From Halomonas meridiana (lineage in GTDB: Bacteria; Pseudomonadota; Gammaproteobacteria; Pseudomonadales; Halomonadaceae), in NCBI RefSeq assembly GCF_009846525.1, contig NZ_CP024621.1, positions 1,922,001-1,986,000 of the forward strand: a stretch of DNA of 64,000 nt, given 5' to 3'. The notes under the pieces are model-generated. The model was not told the DNA's origin. It made no database searches and worked only from the letters and a program-made list of their open reading frames with translations. The position numbers and the translations under genes were made by a program. This document shows, one piece after another, positions 1 to 7,497 of this stretch (positions within the stretch are counted from its first letter, which is position 1; every line of letters starts with the position of its first letter).

Positions 1-163
1 AGAGAGCGTTAGCGCGGGCATAACTCTCCTTTGCCGTGGCGTTAATCGCTTGAACGCTGCTCCATAGGGCGCTGGCGACCCACAGCCCCACCAGCAGCAT
101 CGCCAGTTGCGCAGGGTGGCGCGTGTAGTGGCTGAGTAGCGTGAGGAGGGCGCGTCCGATCAT
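1..163 (-). CDS. ABC transporter permease, N-terminal part (runs off the window)
   Basis: Only the first 54 or so codons are present; the gene continues beyond base 1. It starts at an ATG at 163-161 and encodes a short basic N-terminus followed by a hydrophobic membrane helix (QLAMLLVGLWVASALW). The start overlaps the stop of the upstream ATPase gene as ATGA, so the two are translationally coupled. By context it is the FtsX/MacB-like permease partner (YbbP type) of that ATPase, an inference because the diagnostic C-terminal half is not visible. Confidence 0.7.
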   Translation of the reverse strand, partial: MIGRALLTLLSHYTRHPAQLAMLLVGLWVASALWSSVQAINATAKESYARANAL

Positions 164-825
164 GAATGGGGATCCTGTAACTGCCCCCGGTGCAGGCGTA
201 AGGTACGGTCCAGCGGAGCGGCAACGCGGGCGCTGTGCGTCACCATGAGCAGCGCACAGCGGGTTTCTTTGACCAGAGAGAGCAGCAACGTCAGGACGCC
301 ATCGGCGGTTTGCTCGTCTAAATTTCCGGTCGGTTCATCCGCCAGCAGTAACGCTGGGCGAACGGCGAGGGCCCGTCCGATCGCCAGCCGCTGCTGCTGG
401 CCGCCGGAGAGCTGTTCGGGGAAGTGTGTTTCCCTACCGGTTAGCCCTAATCGATCGATCAGATGGTGGCTCCACGCGGGGTCTTCCCTGCCCGCCAGCC
501 GTGCTTGCAGGCGTAGGTTATCGGCCACATTCAGGCTAGGCACCAAATGAAACTGCTGAAAGACTAATCCTAACTGCTGTCGCCGCACCCGGGCGCGCTC
601 GGCTTCGTTGAGCTGGGAGAGAGGTTGGTCGTTGATGATGACTTGACCGGTATCCGGGGTATCCAATCCGGCGGCCAAATGCAGCAAGGTCGATTTGCCG
701 CTACCGGATTCGCCCATCAATGCCAGGCTACTACCAGGAGTGAGAGTGACGCTCACGCCATCGAGTACCTGAAGTTTGCCCTGTGGCGTGTGAAAGGCTT
801 TGCTAAGCTGGTGCAGGGCAAGCAT
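160..825 (-). CDS. ABC transporter ATP-binding protein, LolD/YbbA type
   Basis: A 221-aa ATPase subunit that would power a two-gene ABC exporter at the inner membrane. Visible motifs are Walker A (GESGSGKST), the Q-loop region (LGLVFQQFHLVPSL), the signature (LSGGQQQR), Walker B (ALLLADEPT) and the switch His (MVTHS). The ATG at 825 was chosen because AGGAG lies just upstream and the family N-terminus (MLALHQLSKAF) begins there; the open frame extends further without homology. The stop overlaps the permease start by four bases. LolD, MacB-like and YbbA ATPases cannot be separated from this sequence alone; YbbA-like is my preference because the permease gene follows directly. Confidence 0.85.
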   Translation of the reverse strand: MLALHQLSKAFHTPQGKLQVLDGVSVTLTPGSSLALMGESGSGKSTLLHLAAGLDTPDTGQVIINDQPLSQLNEAERARVRRQQLGLVFQQFHLVPSLNVADNLRLQARLAGREDPAWSHHLIDRLGLTGRETHFPEQLSGGQQQRLAIGRALAVRPALLLADEPTGNLDEQTADGVLTLLLSLVKETRCALLMVTHSARVAAPLDRTLRLHRGQLQDPHS

Positions 826-954
826 CGGCGTCTCCTGAGCGTGGCTAGGCCTCACTATAGCAAAACCAACCAGCAGAGAGGCATCCCCACGCCTGACGGG
901 GGCGATAACAGATGTGTTAACAACCTCCACCAAGCGGGCCAACGAGGAAAGCAC

Positions 955-1140
955 ATGGAAAGGATTTACGCGTGGGATCATCGACACGAGCAGGTGGTGT
1001 ATCGCATTCCTGGGCATACTCACAAGGATGGTCGAGAAGATAGTGATCTCTCACCGGTCTGGTTGCCGGCATCGCCCGACGAGTTACCTGAGGGCGTAGC
1101 CATCGACGATTTGCGCAAGGTCGATGTGAAAGAGGAGTGA
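955..1140 (+). CDS. small hypothetical protein, 61 aa
   Basis: A short, acidic, soluble-looking protein beginning MERIYAWDHRHEQVVYRI and ending KVDVKEE. A GAGGAAA ribosome site lies about five bases before the ATG, which supports real translation. It is divergent from the ABC ATPase gene. It has no signal peptide, membrane helix or motif I recognise. The longer in-frame extension upstream overlaps the ATPase gene and is rejected. Function unknown. Confidence 0.55.
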   Translation: MERIYAWDHRHEQVVYRIPGHTHKDGREDSDLSPVWLPASPDELPEGVAIDDLRKVDVKEE

Positions 1141-1221
1141 GAGGTGCAAGCGCCTCAGGCACTGCGTTTTGATAAAAGTTTGCTAAGCTAGCCTGCGATT
1201 TTCTTGGCGGGTACTCTTGGC

Positions 1222-2256
1222 ATGCGCTTTTCAGACGTCCCTTTTCGACCGACGCGTTGGTTGCCCGGTGGGCACTTGCAAACGCTCTTTAGCCCACTGT
1301 TTCGTGCGAAGCCCTCCCTTGAGCGTCAACGTGAGCGGCTGACGCTAGACGATGGCGACTTCATCGATGTGGATTGGTACGGCCCCAAGGGGGACACGAC
1401 GCGTTGCGCCGTTTTACTGCATGGCCTGACCGGCAGTTCTAATTCACTCTACATCCTTGGCCAACAGCGGGCGCTGGCGGCGCAGGGGTGGCAGAGCGTG
1501 GCGGTCAACTGGCGGGGGTGTTCCGGCGAACCCAATCATCGGGCGCGGGGCTATCATTCCGGCGCCAGTGAAGACCTTGCAGATATTCTCAAGCAGCTGG
1601 CCTCGCGCTACCCGCACAAGCCCCTGGTGGCCGTGGGTTACTCCTTGGGCGGTAACGTACTGATGAAATATCTCGGGGAGACGGGGCAACACAGCCCGCT
1701 GCAGGCAGCGGTCGCGGTGTCGGTGCCGTTTCGTCTGGATCACTGTGCCGACCGTATTAGTCAGGGGTTCTCGAGGGTGTATCAGGCGCGTTTTCTGCGT
1801 GACTTGCGCCACTATGTCGAATCCAAACAGCGCGCCTTTCAAGCACATGGCCGTGCTGACGAGCTTGCGCGGCTGACGTCGCTGGAAACACTGGACGGCA
1901 TGAAGTCGTTCTGGGATTTCGATGGGCGTGTCACGGCCCCTTTGCACGGCTTTGCCAATGCCGATGAGTATTACCAGCGCAGCAGTAGTGCTTTCTTCGT
2001 GCCCGCCATTCAGGTTCCAACGCTCATCGTCCATGCCAAGGACGACCCTTTTATTTACCCCCACAGCGTGCCAACAGCCGATGCGTTACCGGACTGCGTG
2101 ACGCTGGAGCTTTGGGAAAGCGGCGGGCATGTCGGGTTTATCGAAGGCGCTCCCTGGCGGCCCCGCTATTATCTCGAGTATCGTTTGCCCGCTTGGTTGG
2201 GCGAGCAGGTGACCCCGACGGCGTTGGCGCACTCCGCGCAGGCGATAGCGTCGTAA
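1222..2256 (+). CDS. alpha/beta-fold hydrolase, YheT family
   Basis: A 344-aa cytoplasmic hydrolase of the YheT (UPF0017) family. The N-terminus has the family signature PTRWLPGGHLQTLF. The nucleophile elbow is GYSLGGN (around residue 143) and the catalytic His lies in SGGHVGF near the C-terminus; an acidic residue sits in AKDDPF. The ATG at 1222 is preferred to a TTG 18 bases upstream because the family N-terminus starts there and a purine-rich stretch precedes it. The substrate is unknown; relatives are described as esterase-like. It is followed 20 bases later by an aldo/keto reductase on the same strand. Confidence 0.85.
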   Translation: MRFSDVPFRPTRWLPGGHLQTLFSPLFRAKPSLERQRERLTLDDGDFIDVDWYGPKGDTTRCAVLLHGLTGSSNSLYILGQQRALAAQGWQSVAVNWRGCSGEPNHRARGYHSGASEDLADILKQLASRYPHKPLVAVGYSLGGNVLMKYLGETGQHSPLQAAVAVSVPFRLDHCADRISQGFSRVYQARFLRDLRHYVESKQRAFQAHGRADELARLTSLETLDGMKSFWDFDGRVTAPLHGFANADEYYQRSSSAFFVPAIQVPTLIVHAKDDPFIYPHSVPTADALPDCVTLELWESGGHVGFIEGAPWRPRYYLEYRLPAWLGEQVTPTALAHSAQAIAS

Positions 2257-2276
2257 CCATGGTTGAGAGGTGTTGT

Positions 2277-3278
2277 ATGTCTGGGTTCTATGAACGTTTG
2301 AAGGAAGTCGACTCGCCGCGTATCGGGCTCGGCTGTATGAATTTATCCCATGGCTACGGACACATCGTGCCCGAAGATGCGGGTATACGCGCGCTAAACG
2401 ATGCCTTCGAGATGGGCTATCGGCATTTCGATACGGCCACGCTGTACGGAGGGACGGCGAATGAACGCTTGCTGGGCAAGGCGCTCGCTTCCAAGCGCCA
2501 GGCACTTTTACTGGCCAGTAAGTGCGGCATGGCCATGGACCCAGAGAGCGGCAAACGCGTGATCGACGGGCGCCCTGAGACCCTCAAGCGCCAGTGCGAA
2601 GAGAGTCTTACGCGCCTGAAGACCGATCATCTGGATCTTTACTACCTGCACCGCATGGACCGTCAAGTTCCTATCCAGGAGAGCGTGGGAGCACTTGGGC
2701 GGCTGGTAGAGGAGGGCAAGGTGCGTGCCGTGGGCCTATCAGAAATTTCGGCCGATACCCTGCGTCAGGCGCATGCCGAGTACCCGATTGCGGCTGTGCA
2801 GTCGGAATACTCGCTATGGACGCGCAATCCCGAAATTGCCCTTAGTCAAGCATGCCAAGCGTTAGGAACGGCACTGGTCGCGTTTAGCCCGCTCGGGCGC
2901 GGCTTTTTGTCCGGTGCGATTCATGCCGCTACTGCGTTTGCAGAGGGGGACATGCGAGCGGGAATGCCGCGCTTCCAGAGTGAAAACCTTCGCCATAACC
3001 TGACGCTGCTGGCGCAGTTCCGGTCGGTAGCGCAGCGTTTGGAGATCACGCCAGCCCAACTGGCGCTGGCTTGGGTAAAGGCGCAGGGCAGCCATGTGAT
3101 TCCGATTCCCGGGACACGCTCCGCCGCGCATATGCGTGAAAATCTCCAGGCCGAGCAGGTCGTACTGAGCGCGCCGGACGTAGCCCTGCTGAACGATATG
3201 ATGCGTCCCCATGAGGTGGCCGGTGCCCGCTACAATGAGGCCCAGCAGGCGGATATCGACACTGAGGAGTTCGTCTAG
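2277..3278 (+). CDS. aldo/keto reductase
   Basis: A 333-aa NADPH-dependent oxidoreductase with a TIM-barrel fold. The catalytic tetrad is visible: Asp and Tyr in FDTATLYGG, Lys in LLASKCGM and His in YYLHRMD. The C-terminal cofactor region reads HVIPIPGTRSAAHMRENLQA, typical of AKR phosphate binding. The ATG at 2277 is preceded by GAGAGG at six bases; an earlier in-frame ATG at 2259 is possible but lacks a better site. It follows the YheT hydrolase closely, so co-transcription is likely. The substrate cannot be told from the sequence. Confidence 0.88.
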   Translation: MSGFYERLKEVDSPRIGLGCMNLSHGYGHIVPEDAGIRALNDAFEMGYRHFDTATLYGGTANERLLGKALASKRQALLLASKCGMAMDPESGKRVIDGRPETLKRQCEESLTRLKTDHLDLYYLHRMDRQVPIQESVGALGRLVEEGKVRAVGLSEISADTLRQAHAEYPIAAVQSEYSLWTRNPEIALSQACQALGTALVAFSPLGRGFLSGAIHAATAFAEGDMRAGMPRFQSENLRHNLTLLAQFRSVAQRLEITPAQLALAWVKAQGSHVIPIPGTRSAAHMRENLQAEQVVLSAPDVALLNDMMRPHEVAGARYNEAQQADIDTEEFV

Positions 3279-3308
3279 CAGGACAGGCCGTTTATTTTGA
3301 GCGCTGCG

Positions 3309-3336
3309 TTGCTTTCTGGTAGCCCTGCGCTACTAT
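3309..3336 (+). promoter_or_regulatory. candidate sigma70 promoter for the 56-aa protein
   Basis: TTGCTT at 3309-3314 and TACTAT at 3331-3336 are separated by 16 bases, just upstream of the small gene at 3382. A short inverted repeat (AGGCGA...TCGCCT) lies in the predicted leader. Pattern match only. Confidence 0.35.
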
Positions 3337-3381
3337 TCGAGACATTCAGGCGAGCGTTTCGCCTGTCAAAGGAACGTGATC

Positions 3382-3552
3382 ATGTTAAAAGGTTTAATCA
3401 TCTGTTTTGCGGTGCTGTTTGCTCAGTTGACCGTGCTGAACATCATCGATGCCCGGCTCTACAATGCTCAGGATGCTCGCCAAGTCACCTCGACGGTCGC
3501 CACCCCGCACAAAGATGAGGATGAGGACGACACCGAAGCCCCGCCACTGTAA
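3382..3552 (+). CDS. small single-pass membrane or exported protein, 56 aa
   Basis: An ATG with AAAGGA upstream opens a 56-codon frame. The product starts MLKGLIICFAVLFAQLTVLN, a hydrophobic helix of about 20 residues, and ends in a highly acidic tail (HKDEDEDDTEAPPL). This looks like a membrane-anchored or secreted small protein with a charged soluble tail. The strong inverted repeat just downstream would end its transcript, and a plausible promoter lies upstream, so it appears to be a stand-alone gene. No family recognised. Confidence 0.6.
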   Translation: MLKGLIICFAVLFAQLTVLNIIDARLYNAQDARQVTSTVATPHKDEDEDDTEAPPL

Positions 3553-3589
3553 GCGCTACGTGTCATAAAGGATGTGCCTGTGGGCAACG

Positions 3590-3617
3590 AAAAAGGGTAG
3601 CGTCGGCTACCCTTTTC
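3590..3617. terminator. bidirectional intrinsic terminator
   Basis: AAAAGGGTAGC and GCTACCCTTTT form an 11-base stem with a four-base loop. A-rich and T-rich flanks serve both the 56-aa gene (+) and the convergent dienelactone hydrolase gene (-). Confidence 0.8.
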
Positions 3618-3642
3618 GATACAGGCTCCGTCTGCCGTGTGG

Positions 3643-4419
3643 TTACAACATCTCTTCGAGCCACTGATTGAAAGTGGCCCAGGATTGCTCATCGGCACGC
3701 TGGTGGTAACGGTCGCTGCCAAAGACACTGAACGCGTGCGGCGCACCCGAATAGATGCCGACTTCATAAGTCACTCCCGCCGCTTCCAGCTCTTCTGCCA
3801 ACGTCGCCACAGCGTCTAGGCTGACGGCCTCATCGGCACCGCCGTGAGCAATGAAGATGGGAGGTGTATCGCTGGAGTAGGACTGGCCTTCGGGTGTGTC
3901 CAGCCCGCCATGGAAGCTCGTATAGGCGGCAACGTCGCTGGCTTCCCCAGAACGAGCGATCTCTAACGCGACCGTCCCGCCAAAACAGTAGCCCATGATG
4001 ACCGTCTCGGTAGCGGCTCCCGATGCTCGGGCTTGCTCCAGCCCAGCCAGCGTGAGCGTACGCATGCGGTCGCGGTCCTGGTAAAGCGCTTGCGTAGCGG
4101 CTTGCTTGTCTTCGACGGCTTGTGGGCGATTGCCTGCACCAAACAGGTCGACAGCAAACGCATCGTACCCTTGCTCTGCCAGCATATCGGCGCGCTGGCG
4201 CTCGTAGTCATCCACGCCGTCCCAATCGTGGACGATGATGACGCTGCCTTTGGCATTGTCGCCCCCGGAGACGAAGTAACCCTCGAAGCGCTCGCCGTTC
4301 ACTTCGTAGGAAATATCGTCACCGCTGGGTGTGAAACCGTAAGCCGCCGTTGAAAGGGCTAGTGTAGAGAAGGTAAAAATACTCACACGAGAGAGTAAGG
4401 TAGGGATCTTATGATGCAT
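3643..4419 (-). CDS. exported dienelactone hydrolase family protein
   Basis: A 258-aa alpha/beta hydrolase. The first 28 or so residues form a signal peptide (basic start, then FTFSTLALSTAAYGF), so the enzyme is probably periplasmic. The dienelactone hydrolase nucleophile is Cys in GYCFGGT; the Asp lies in HGGADEAVS and the His in GAPHAFSVFG. The ATG at 4419 was chosen because upstream in-frame codons are only TTG and add no homology. The natural substrate is unknown; many members of the family are general carboxylesterases. It is convergent with the 56-aa gene and divergent from the BI-1 gene. Confidence 0.85.
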   Translation of the reverse strand: MHHKIPTLLSRVSIFTFSTLALSTAAYGFTPSGDDISYEVNGERFEGYFVSGGDNAKGSVIIVHDWDGVDDYERQRADMLAEQGYDAFAVDLFGAGNRPQAVEDKQAATQALYQDRDRMRTLTLAGLEQARASGAATETVIMGYCFGGTVALEIARSGEASDVAAYTSFHGGLDTPEGQSYSSDTPPIFIAHGGADEAVSLDAVATLAEELEAAGVTYEVGIYSGAPHAFSVFGSDRYHQRADEQSWATFNQWLEEML

Positions 4420-4578
4420 GGCTCTGTCCAAGTCGTTGTGGAAGTTAAAGCATAGTCAACTTGTCTGTAGGAGGAGCACAAACGCATCTGGGGAACGTGG
4501 AAGACTAACACTTGCGTCTGGAACTAGGTAACGGCATGCTTGTCCGTTGATAGTATGACCACTAGGGAGCATAGATAC

Positions 4579-5259
4579 ATGGCTTTTAACGATTCGAATA
4601 CGGCTAGAACGCAAGCTCACAGTACGGTGAGCGGTGTCAGTGCCAACAAAGTGTTACGTAATACTTACGCACTACTGGCCATGACGCTGCTATTTTCTGC
4701 CGTCACGGCTGGTGCGTCCGTGGCCATGGGTATCCAACAGATGAACATCTTCGTGTTCTTCATTGGGGCCTACGGCTTGATGTTCCTAGTCCACAAAACC
4801 GCTAACTCTGCTGCGGGCCTATTGGCCACGTTTGCCTTCACGGGCTTCATGGGGTTCACCTTAGGCCCGATCATCTCGGCTTACCTGACGCTGCCTAACG
4901 GCGGGGCGCTGATCATGAACGCGCTGGCCATGACGGGTCTGACGTTCATCGGTCTGTCCGCAGTCGCGTTGACCACCAAGAAAGATTTCAGCTTCTTGAG
5001 CAACTTCTTGATGGCCGGTGCCATCGTACTGATTCTGGCTATGGTGGCGGGCATCTTCTTCAATATTCCCGCGCTGTCGCTGATGGTGTCGGCAGGCTTC
5101 GTGCTGTTTGCGTCTGCTGCGATTCTCTATCAAACGAGCGAAATCGTGCACCGTGCTGGCGAGACCAACTATATTCTTGCAACGGTGACGCTGTACGTTT
5201 CCATCTACAACCTGTTCGTCAGCCTGCTGTCTATCCTGGGCATCATGAGCAACGACTGA
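4579..5259 (+). CDS. Bax inhibitor-1/YccA family membrane protein
   Basis: A 226-aa integral membrane protein with about seven hydrophobic helices after a polar N-terminus of some 35 residues. The family features are visible: NKVLRNTYALLAMTLLFSA at the first helix and LYVSIYNLFVSLLSILG in the last helix region. E. coli YccA binds and restrains the FtsH protease, and related proteins have been linked to calcium leak; either role here is inference. AGGGAG nine bases before the ATG fixes the start. A clear terminator follows the stop, so the gene is monocistronic. Confidence 0.9.
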   Translation: MAFNDSNTARTQAHSTVSGVSANKVLRNTYALLAMTLLFSAVTAGASVAMGIQQMNIFVFFIGAYGLMFLVHKTANSAAGLLATFAFTGFMGFTLGPIISAYLTLPNGGALIMNALAMTGLTFIGLSAVALTTKKDFSFLSNFLMAGAIVLILAMVAGIFFNIPALSLMVSAGFVLFASAAILYQTSEIVHRAGETNYILATVTLYVSIYNLFVSLLSILGIMSND

Positions 5260-5298
5260 TCGACATAAAGCAGGTGGTCACTTGACGTGACATCCATG

Positions 5299-5330
5299 AC
5301 AGACCCTACTTGGTAGGGTCTGTTTTTTTT
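5299..5330 (+). terminator. intrinsic terminator after the BI-1 gene
   Basis: CAGACCCTA and TAGGGTCTG pair around a short loop and are followed by eight Ts (5323-5330). Confidence 0.9.
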
Positions 5331-5355
5331 CGCGGATTCAGCACGAGACGACGCT

Positions 5356-5745
5356 ATGGAGTACGGCTTATTGGTGATGGGCGCACCTTATGCAAGTGCG
5401 GCCCCACACTCTGCGCTTCGTTTTGCCAAAGCGGTCATTAGCAGCGGCCACCAAGTGGCGGGGGTCTTCTTTTATCGAGAGGGCATCCATAATGCCTCTC
5501 AGTTAATGACGCCTCCTCAAGACGAGCTCAACATGCGAGAGGCCTGGGTCGCTCTGCACCAAGAGCATGGTGTGGCGCTGGATGTGTGTATTGCCGCGGC
5601 GCTGCGCCGTGGCGTGATGAGCGAGACCGAGGCCAAGCGCCATGGTCAAACGCACTTCAACCTGCAAGCGCCCTTCGAATTGACCGGCTTGGGGCAACTG
5701 CTGACACTTCAGCAGCGGTGCGACCGTTTGATCACGTTTGCTTAG
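5356..5745 (+). CDS. tusD: sulfurtransferase complex subunit TusD
   Basis: A 129-aa DsrE-like subunit of the TusBCD complex, which relays persulfide sulfur from TusA to TusE for 2-thiolation of wobble uridine 34 in certain tRNAs. The sulfur-carrying Cys is C78 in LDVCIAAALRRGV. It is the first gene of tusD-tusC-tusB-tusE, with gaps of 3 to 12 bases between them. The start directly follows the BI-1 terminator, so a promoter must lie within about 25 to 60 bases upstream. The single-subunit arrangement plus a TusE-type last gene indicates the tRNA pathway rather than dissimilatory sulfur oxidation. Confidence 0.93.
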   Translation: MEYGLLVMGAPYASAAPHSALRFAKAVISSGHQVAGVFFYREGIHNASQLMTPPQDELNMREAWVALHQEHGVALDVCIAAALRRGVMSETEAKRHGQTHFNLQAPFELTGLGQLLTLQQRCDRLITFA

Positions 5746-5757
5746 GGAGCAATGCAG

Positions 5758-6123
5758 ATGAGTCATGAACACGAGCGGCTGGTGATCATTCGTCATGCGC
5801 CGTATAGCTCCAATGCACTGCGAGAAGGGCTAGACGTTGCCCTGGTGGCTGCCGCGTTTGGCCAAGCGGTCAATCTACTGTTTCTTGGTCAGGGCGTGCT
5901 GGCGCTGGTCAAAGAGCAAGCCGTTGGAGCGCCAGGGCAGAAAGCAACGCTACCGACTATCGATATGCTGGACATGTATGACATCGACCAGTTGCTAGTG
6001 CCGCAAAGTGCGCTGGAGGCGTTGCATTTGCAGTTAGACCAACTAGTGGACGGGGTAACGATGATGGCCGACGAACGATTGCCCGAACTGATCCAACGCC
6101 ACTCTTATGTCATGAATTTTTAA
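5758..6123 (+). CDS. tusC: sulfurtransferase complex subunit TusC
   Basis: A 121-aa DsrF-like subunit of the TusBCD heterohexamer, the structural partner of TusD and TusB. The family core is seen in IIRHAPYSSNALREGLDVALVAAA and the LLFLGQGVLAL strand. Two in-frame ATGs exist (5752, 5758); AGGGAG at 5744-5749 is properly spaced only for 5758. No strongly placed catalytic Cys is expected in TusC and none is seen. Confidence 0.92.
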   Translation: MSHEHERLVIIRHAPYSSNALREGLDVALVAAAFGQAVNLLFLGQGVLALVKEQAVGAPGQKATLPTIDMLDMYDIDQLLVPQSALEALHLQLDQLVDGVTMMADERLPELIQRHSYVMNF

Positions 6124-6135
6124 ACGGGCAGCGAC

Positions 6136-6426
6136 ATGTTACATATTCTGAACAAGCCCCCACACAGCGAAGCAGCTGCGCAAATGCTCTCTACGGTAAC
6201 GGAGGGCGATAGCATTCTGCTGATTGAAGATGGCGTTCAGGCGTTATTGTACGTCGATTGGCCAGGCTGGAATGCTAAGGCTGATGTGAACGTATGTGTG
6301 CTAAAAGAGGATGCTGTGGCGCGCGGCCTAAGCGAGGTGGTCTTCCGTCATCACGCAACGCTGGTGGATATGAAAGGCTTTGTCGAACTGACCGAGCAGC
6401 ATACTAAGATCCTGTCGTGGTACTGA
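6136..6426 (+). CDS. tusB: sulfurtransferase complex subunit TusB
   Basis: A 96-aa DsrH-like protein, the smallest of the three TusBCD subunits. It begins MLHILNKPPHSEAAAQML and has the typical GDSILLIEDGVQALL strand. It sits between tusC and tusE in the standard gammaproteobacterial order, with the tusE start only three bases after its stop. Confidence 0.92.
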   Translation: MLHILNKPPHSEAAAQMLSTVTEGDSILLIEDGVQALLYVDWPGWNAKADVNVCVLKEDAVARGLSEVVFRHHATLVDMKGFVELTEQHTKILSWY

Positions 6427-6429
6427 TCA

Positions 6430-6780
6430 ATGAGTGATGAAAGTTTATACCGTTATCTTGATTATGATGAAAAAATTAAACTCGATCCCGAAGGCTATCT
6501 AGTAAAGCAGGAGGACTGGAACGAGCACGTAGCCGATTTGTTAGCCAAGGATGAGGAGCTAACACTGACAGAGGAGCATTGGGAACTCATTCGCGTGGTG
6601 CGTGATTTTTATGCGCGTTATGAAATGGCACCCGCGATGCGGCCGCTCGTCAAAGCCACCAAACAGGCATTAGGCGAGGAAAAAGGGCGCTCGGTCTACT
6701 TGATGCGCCTTTTTCCCGGCAGCCCGCCGAAGCGTTTGGCGAGGATTGCCGGGTTACCGAAACCGACGAACTGTTTATAG
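6430..6780 (+). CDS. tusE: TusE, sulfur acceptor of the tRNA 2-thiouridylation relay
   Basis: A 116-aa DsrC/TusE family protein. It takes sulfur from TusBCD and hands it to MnmA. The key residue is the penultimate Cys (C115 in KPTNCL). The second, upstream C-terminal Cys found in dissimilatory DsrC proteins is absent, so the assimilatory/tRNA role fits. The body contains the usual DYDEKIKLDPEGYLV and RVVRDFYARYEMAPAMRPLVK regions. In E. coli tusE is unlinked to tusBCD; here all four genes form one operon. It converges with the XRE-cupin gene with only 15 bases between the stops. Confidence 0.93.
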   Translation: MSDESLYRYLDYDEKIKLDPEGYLVKQEDWNEHVADLLAKDEELTLTEEHWELIRVVRDFYARYEMAPAMRPLVKATKQALGEEKGRSVYLMRLFPGSPPKRLARIAGLPKPTNCL

Positions 6781-6795
6781 TCGGCCTCCGTCGCG

Positions 6796-7428
6796 TTAAA
6801 CCAAATCCCCTCGAGTACACACCGAAAGTACGACAGCATCGTCTTGGCTGGTAGAGACTAGGGCGTGGCCCATGTCACTATCGAAGTAGATGCTGTCGCC
6901 TTCGGCCAGTACCAGCGGCGCATAGAACTCTGTATAGAGCATGATATCGCCGTACAGCACCATTAAAAACTCTTCGCCATCGTGACGCACCCACTGATGA
7001 TACTCTTCAAAACTGCGTGCCCGGACGATGGTTTTGAACGGGATCATGCGTTTTTGAGCGAGCTGATGGCCCAGCAGCTCGTGTTCGTAGGTAGGGGTCG
7101 GGTGTAGCTGGCCTTTTCCTTTACGCGTGAGATCGCGGCGACCCATGGTGTAGCGTTCGCGTTTGGGGGGTGTAAAGAGCTGGGGGAGGTCGATGTTGAG
7201 CCCGCTGATCAGTTTTTGCACCACGCTAAACGTCGGCGACACCTGGTCATTCTCGATTTTGGAAAGCGTTGAGCGAGCAATGCCAGTACGCTGGCTGACA
7301 TCTTCCAGCGTCCATTGGTTGGCCAAGCGAATTTGTTTGAGCCGCTCGCCCAAGCGTAACGGTTCGACAAAGGGTTTACGCCCTGACGCGATGCGCAGCG
7401 CTGCGTGCTCTTCAGAAGTAGCGGTCAT
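6796..7428 (-). CDS. XRE-family transcriptional regulator with C-terminal cupin
   Basis: A 210-aa two-domain regulator. Residues about 25-85 are a helix-turn-helix (LGERLKQIRLANQWTLEDVSQRTGIARSTLSKIEND), and about 120-205 form a cupin (HDGEEFLMVLYGDIMLYT, EGDSIYFDSDMGHAL) that may sense a small ligand. Members of this class often control amine or amino-acid catabolism; the target here is unknown. The ATG at 7428 is used; a GTG at 7437 is an alternative, and neither has a strong ribosome site. It lies 69 bases downstream of the deacetylase gene on the same strand, so regulation of that gene or of the divergent acetyltransferase is a reasonable guess. Confidence 0.85.
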   Translation of the reverse strand: MTATSEEHAALRIASGRKPFVEPLRLGERLKQIRLANQWTLEDVSQRTGIARSTLSKIENDQVSPTFSVVQKLISGLNIDLPQLFTPPKRERYTMGRRDLTRKGKGQLHPTPTYEHELLGHQLAQKRMIPFKTIVRARSFEEYHQWVRHDGEEFLMVLYGDIMLYTEFYAPLVLAEGDSIYFDSDMGHALVSTSQDDAVVLSVCTRGDLV

Positions 7429-7497
7429 AACGGTCACGTAAAATGGAGGGCAACATGGTGGCTGAATAGTACCACAGCTCCCTCCCTGCCAGGGCCG

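Noticed and set aside
6430..6780. tusE as a dissimilatory DsrC
   Set aside because: Only the penultimate Cys is present, the second C-terminal Cys is missing, and no dsrAB genes are near.
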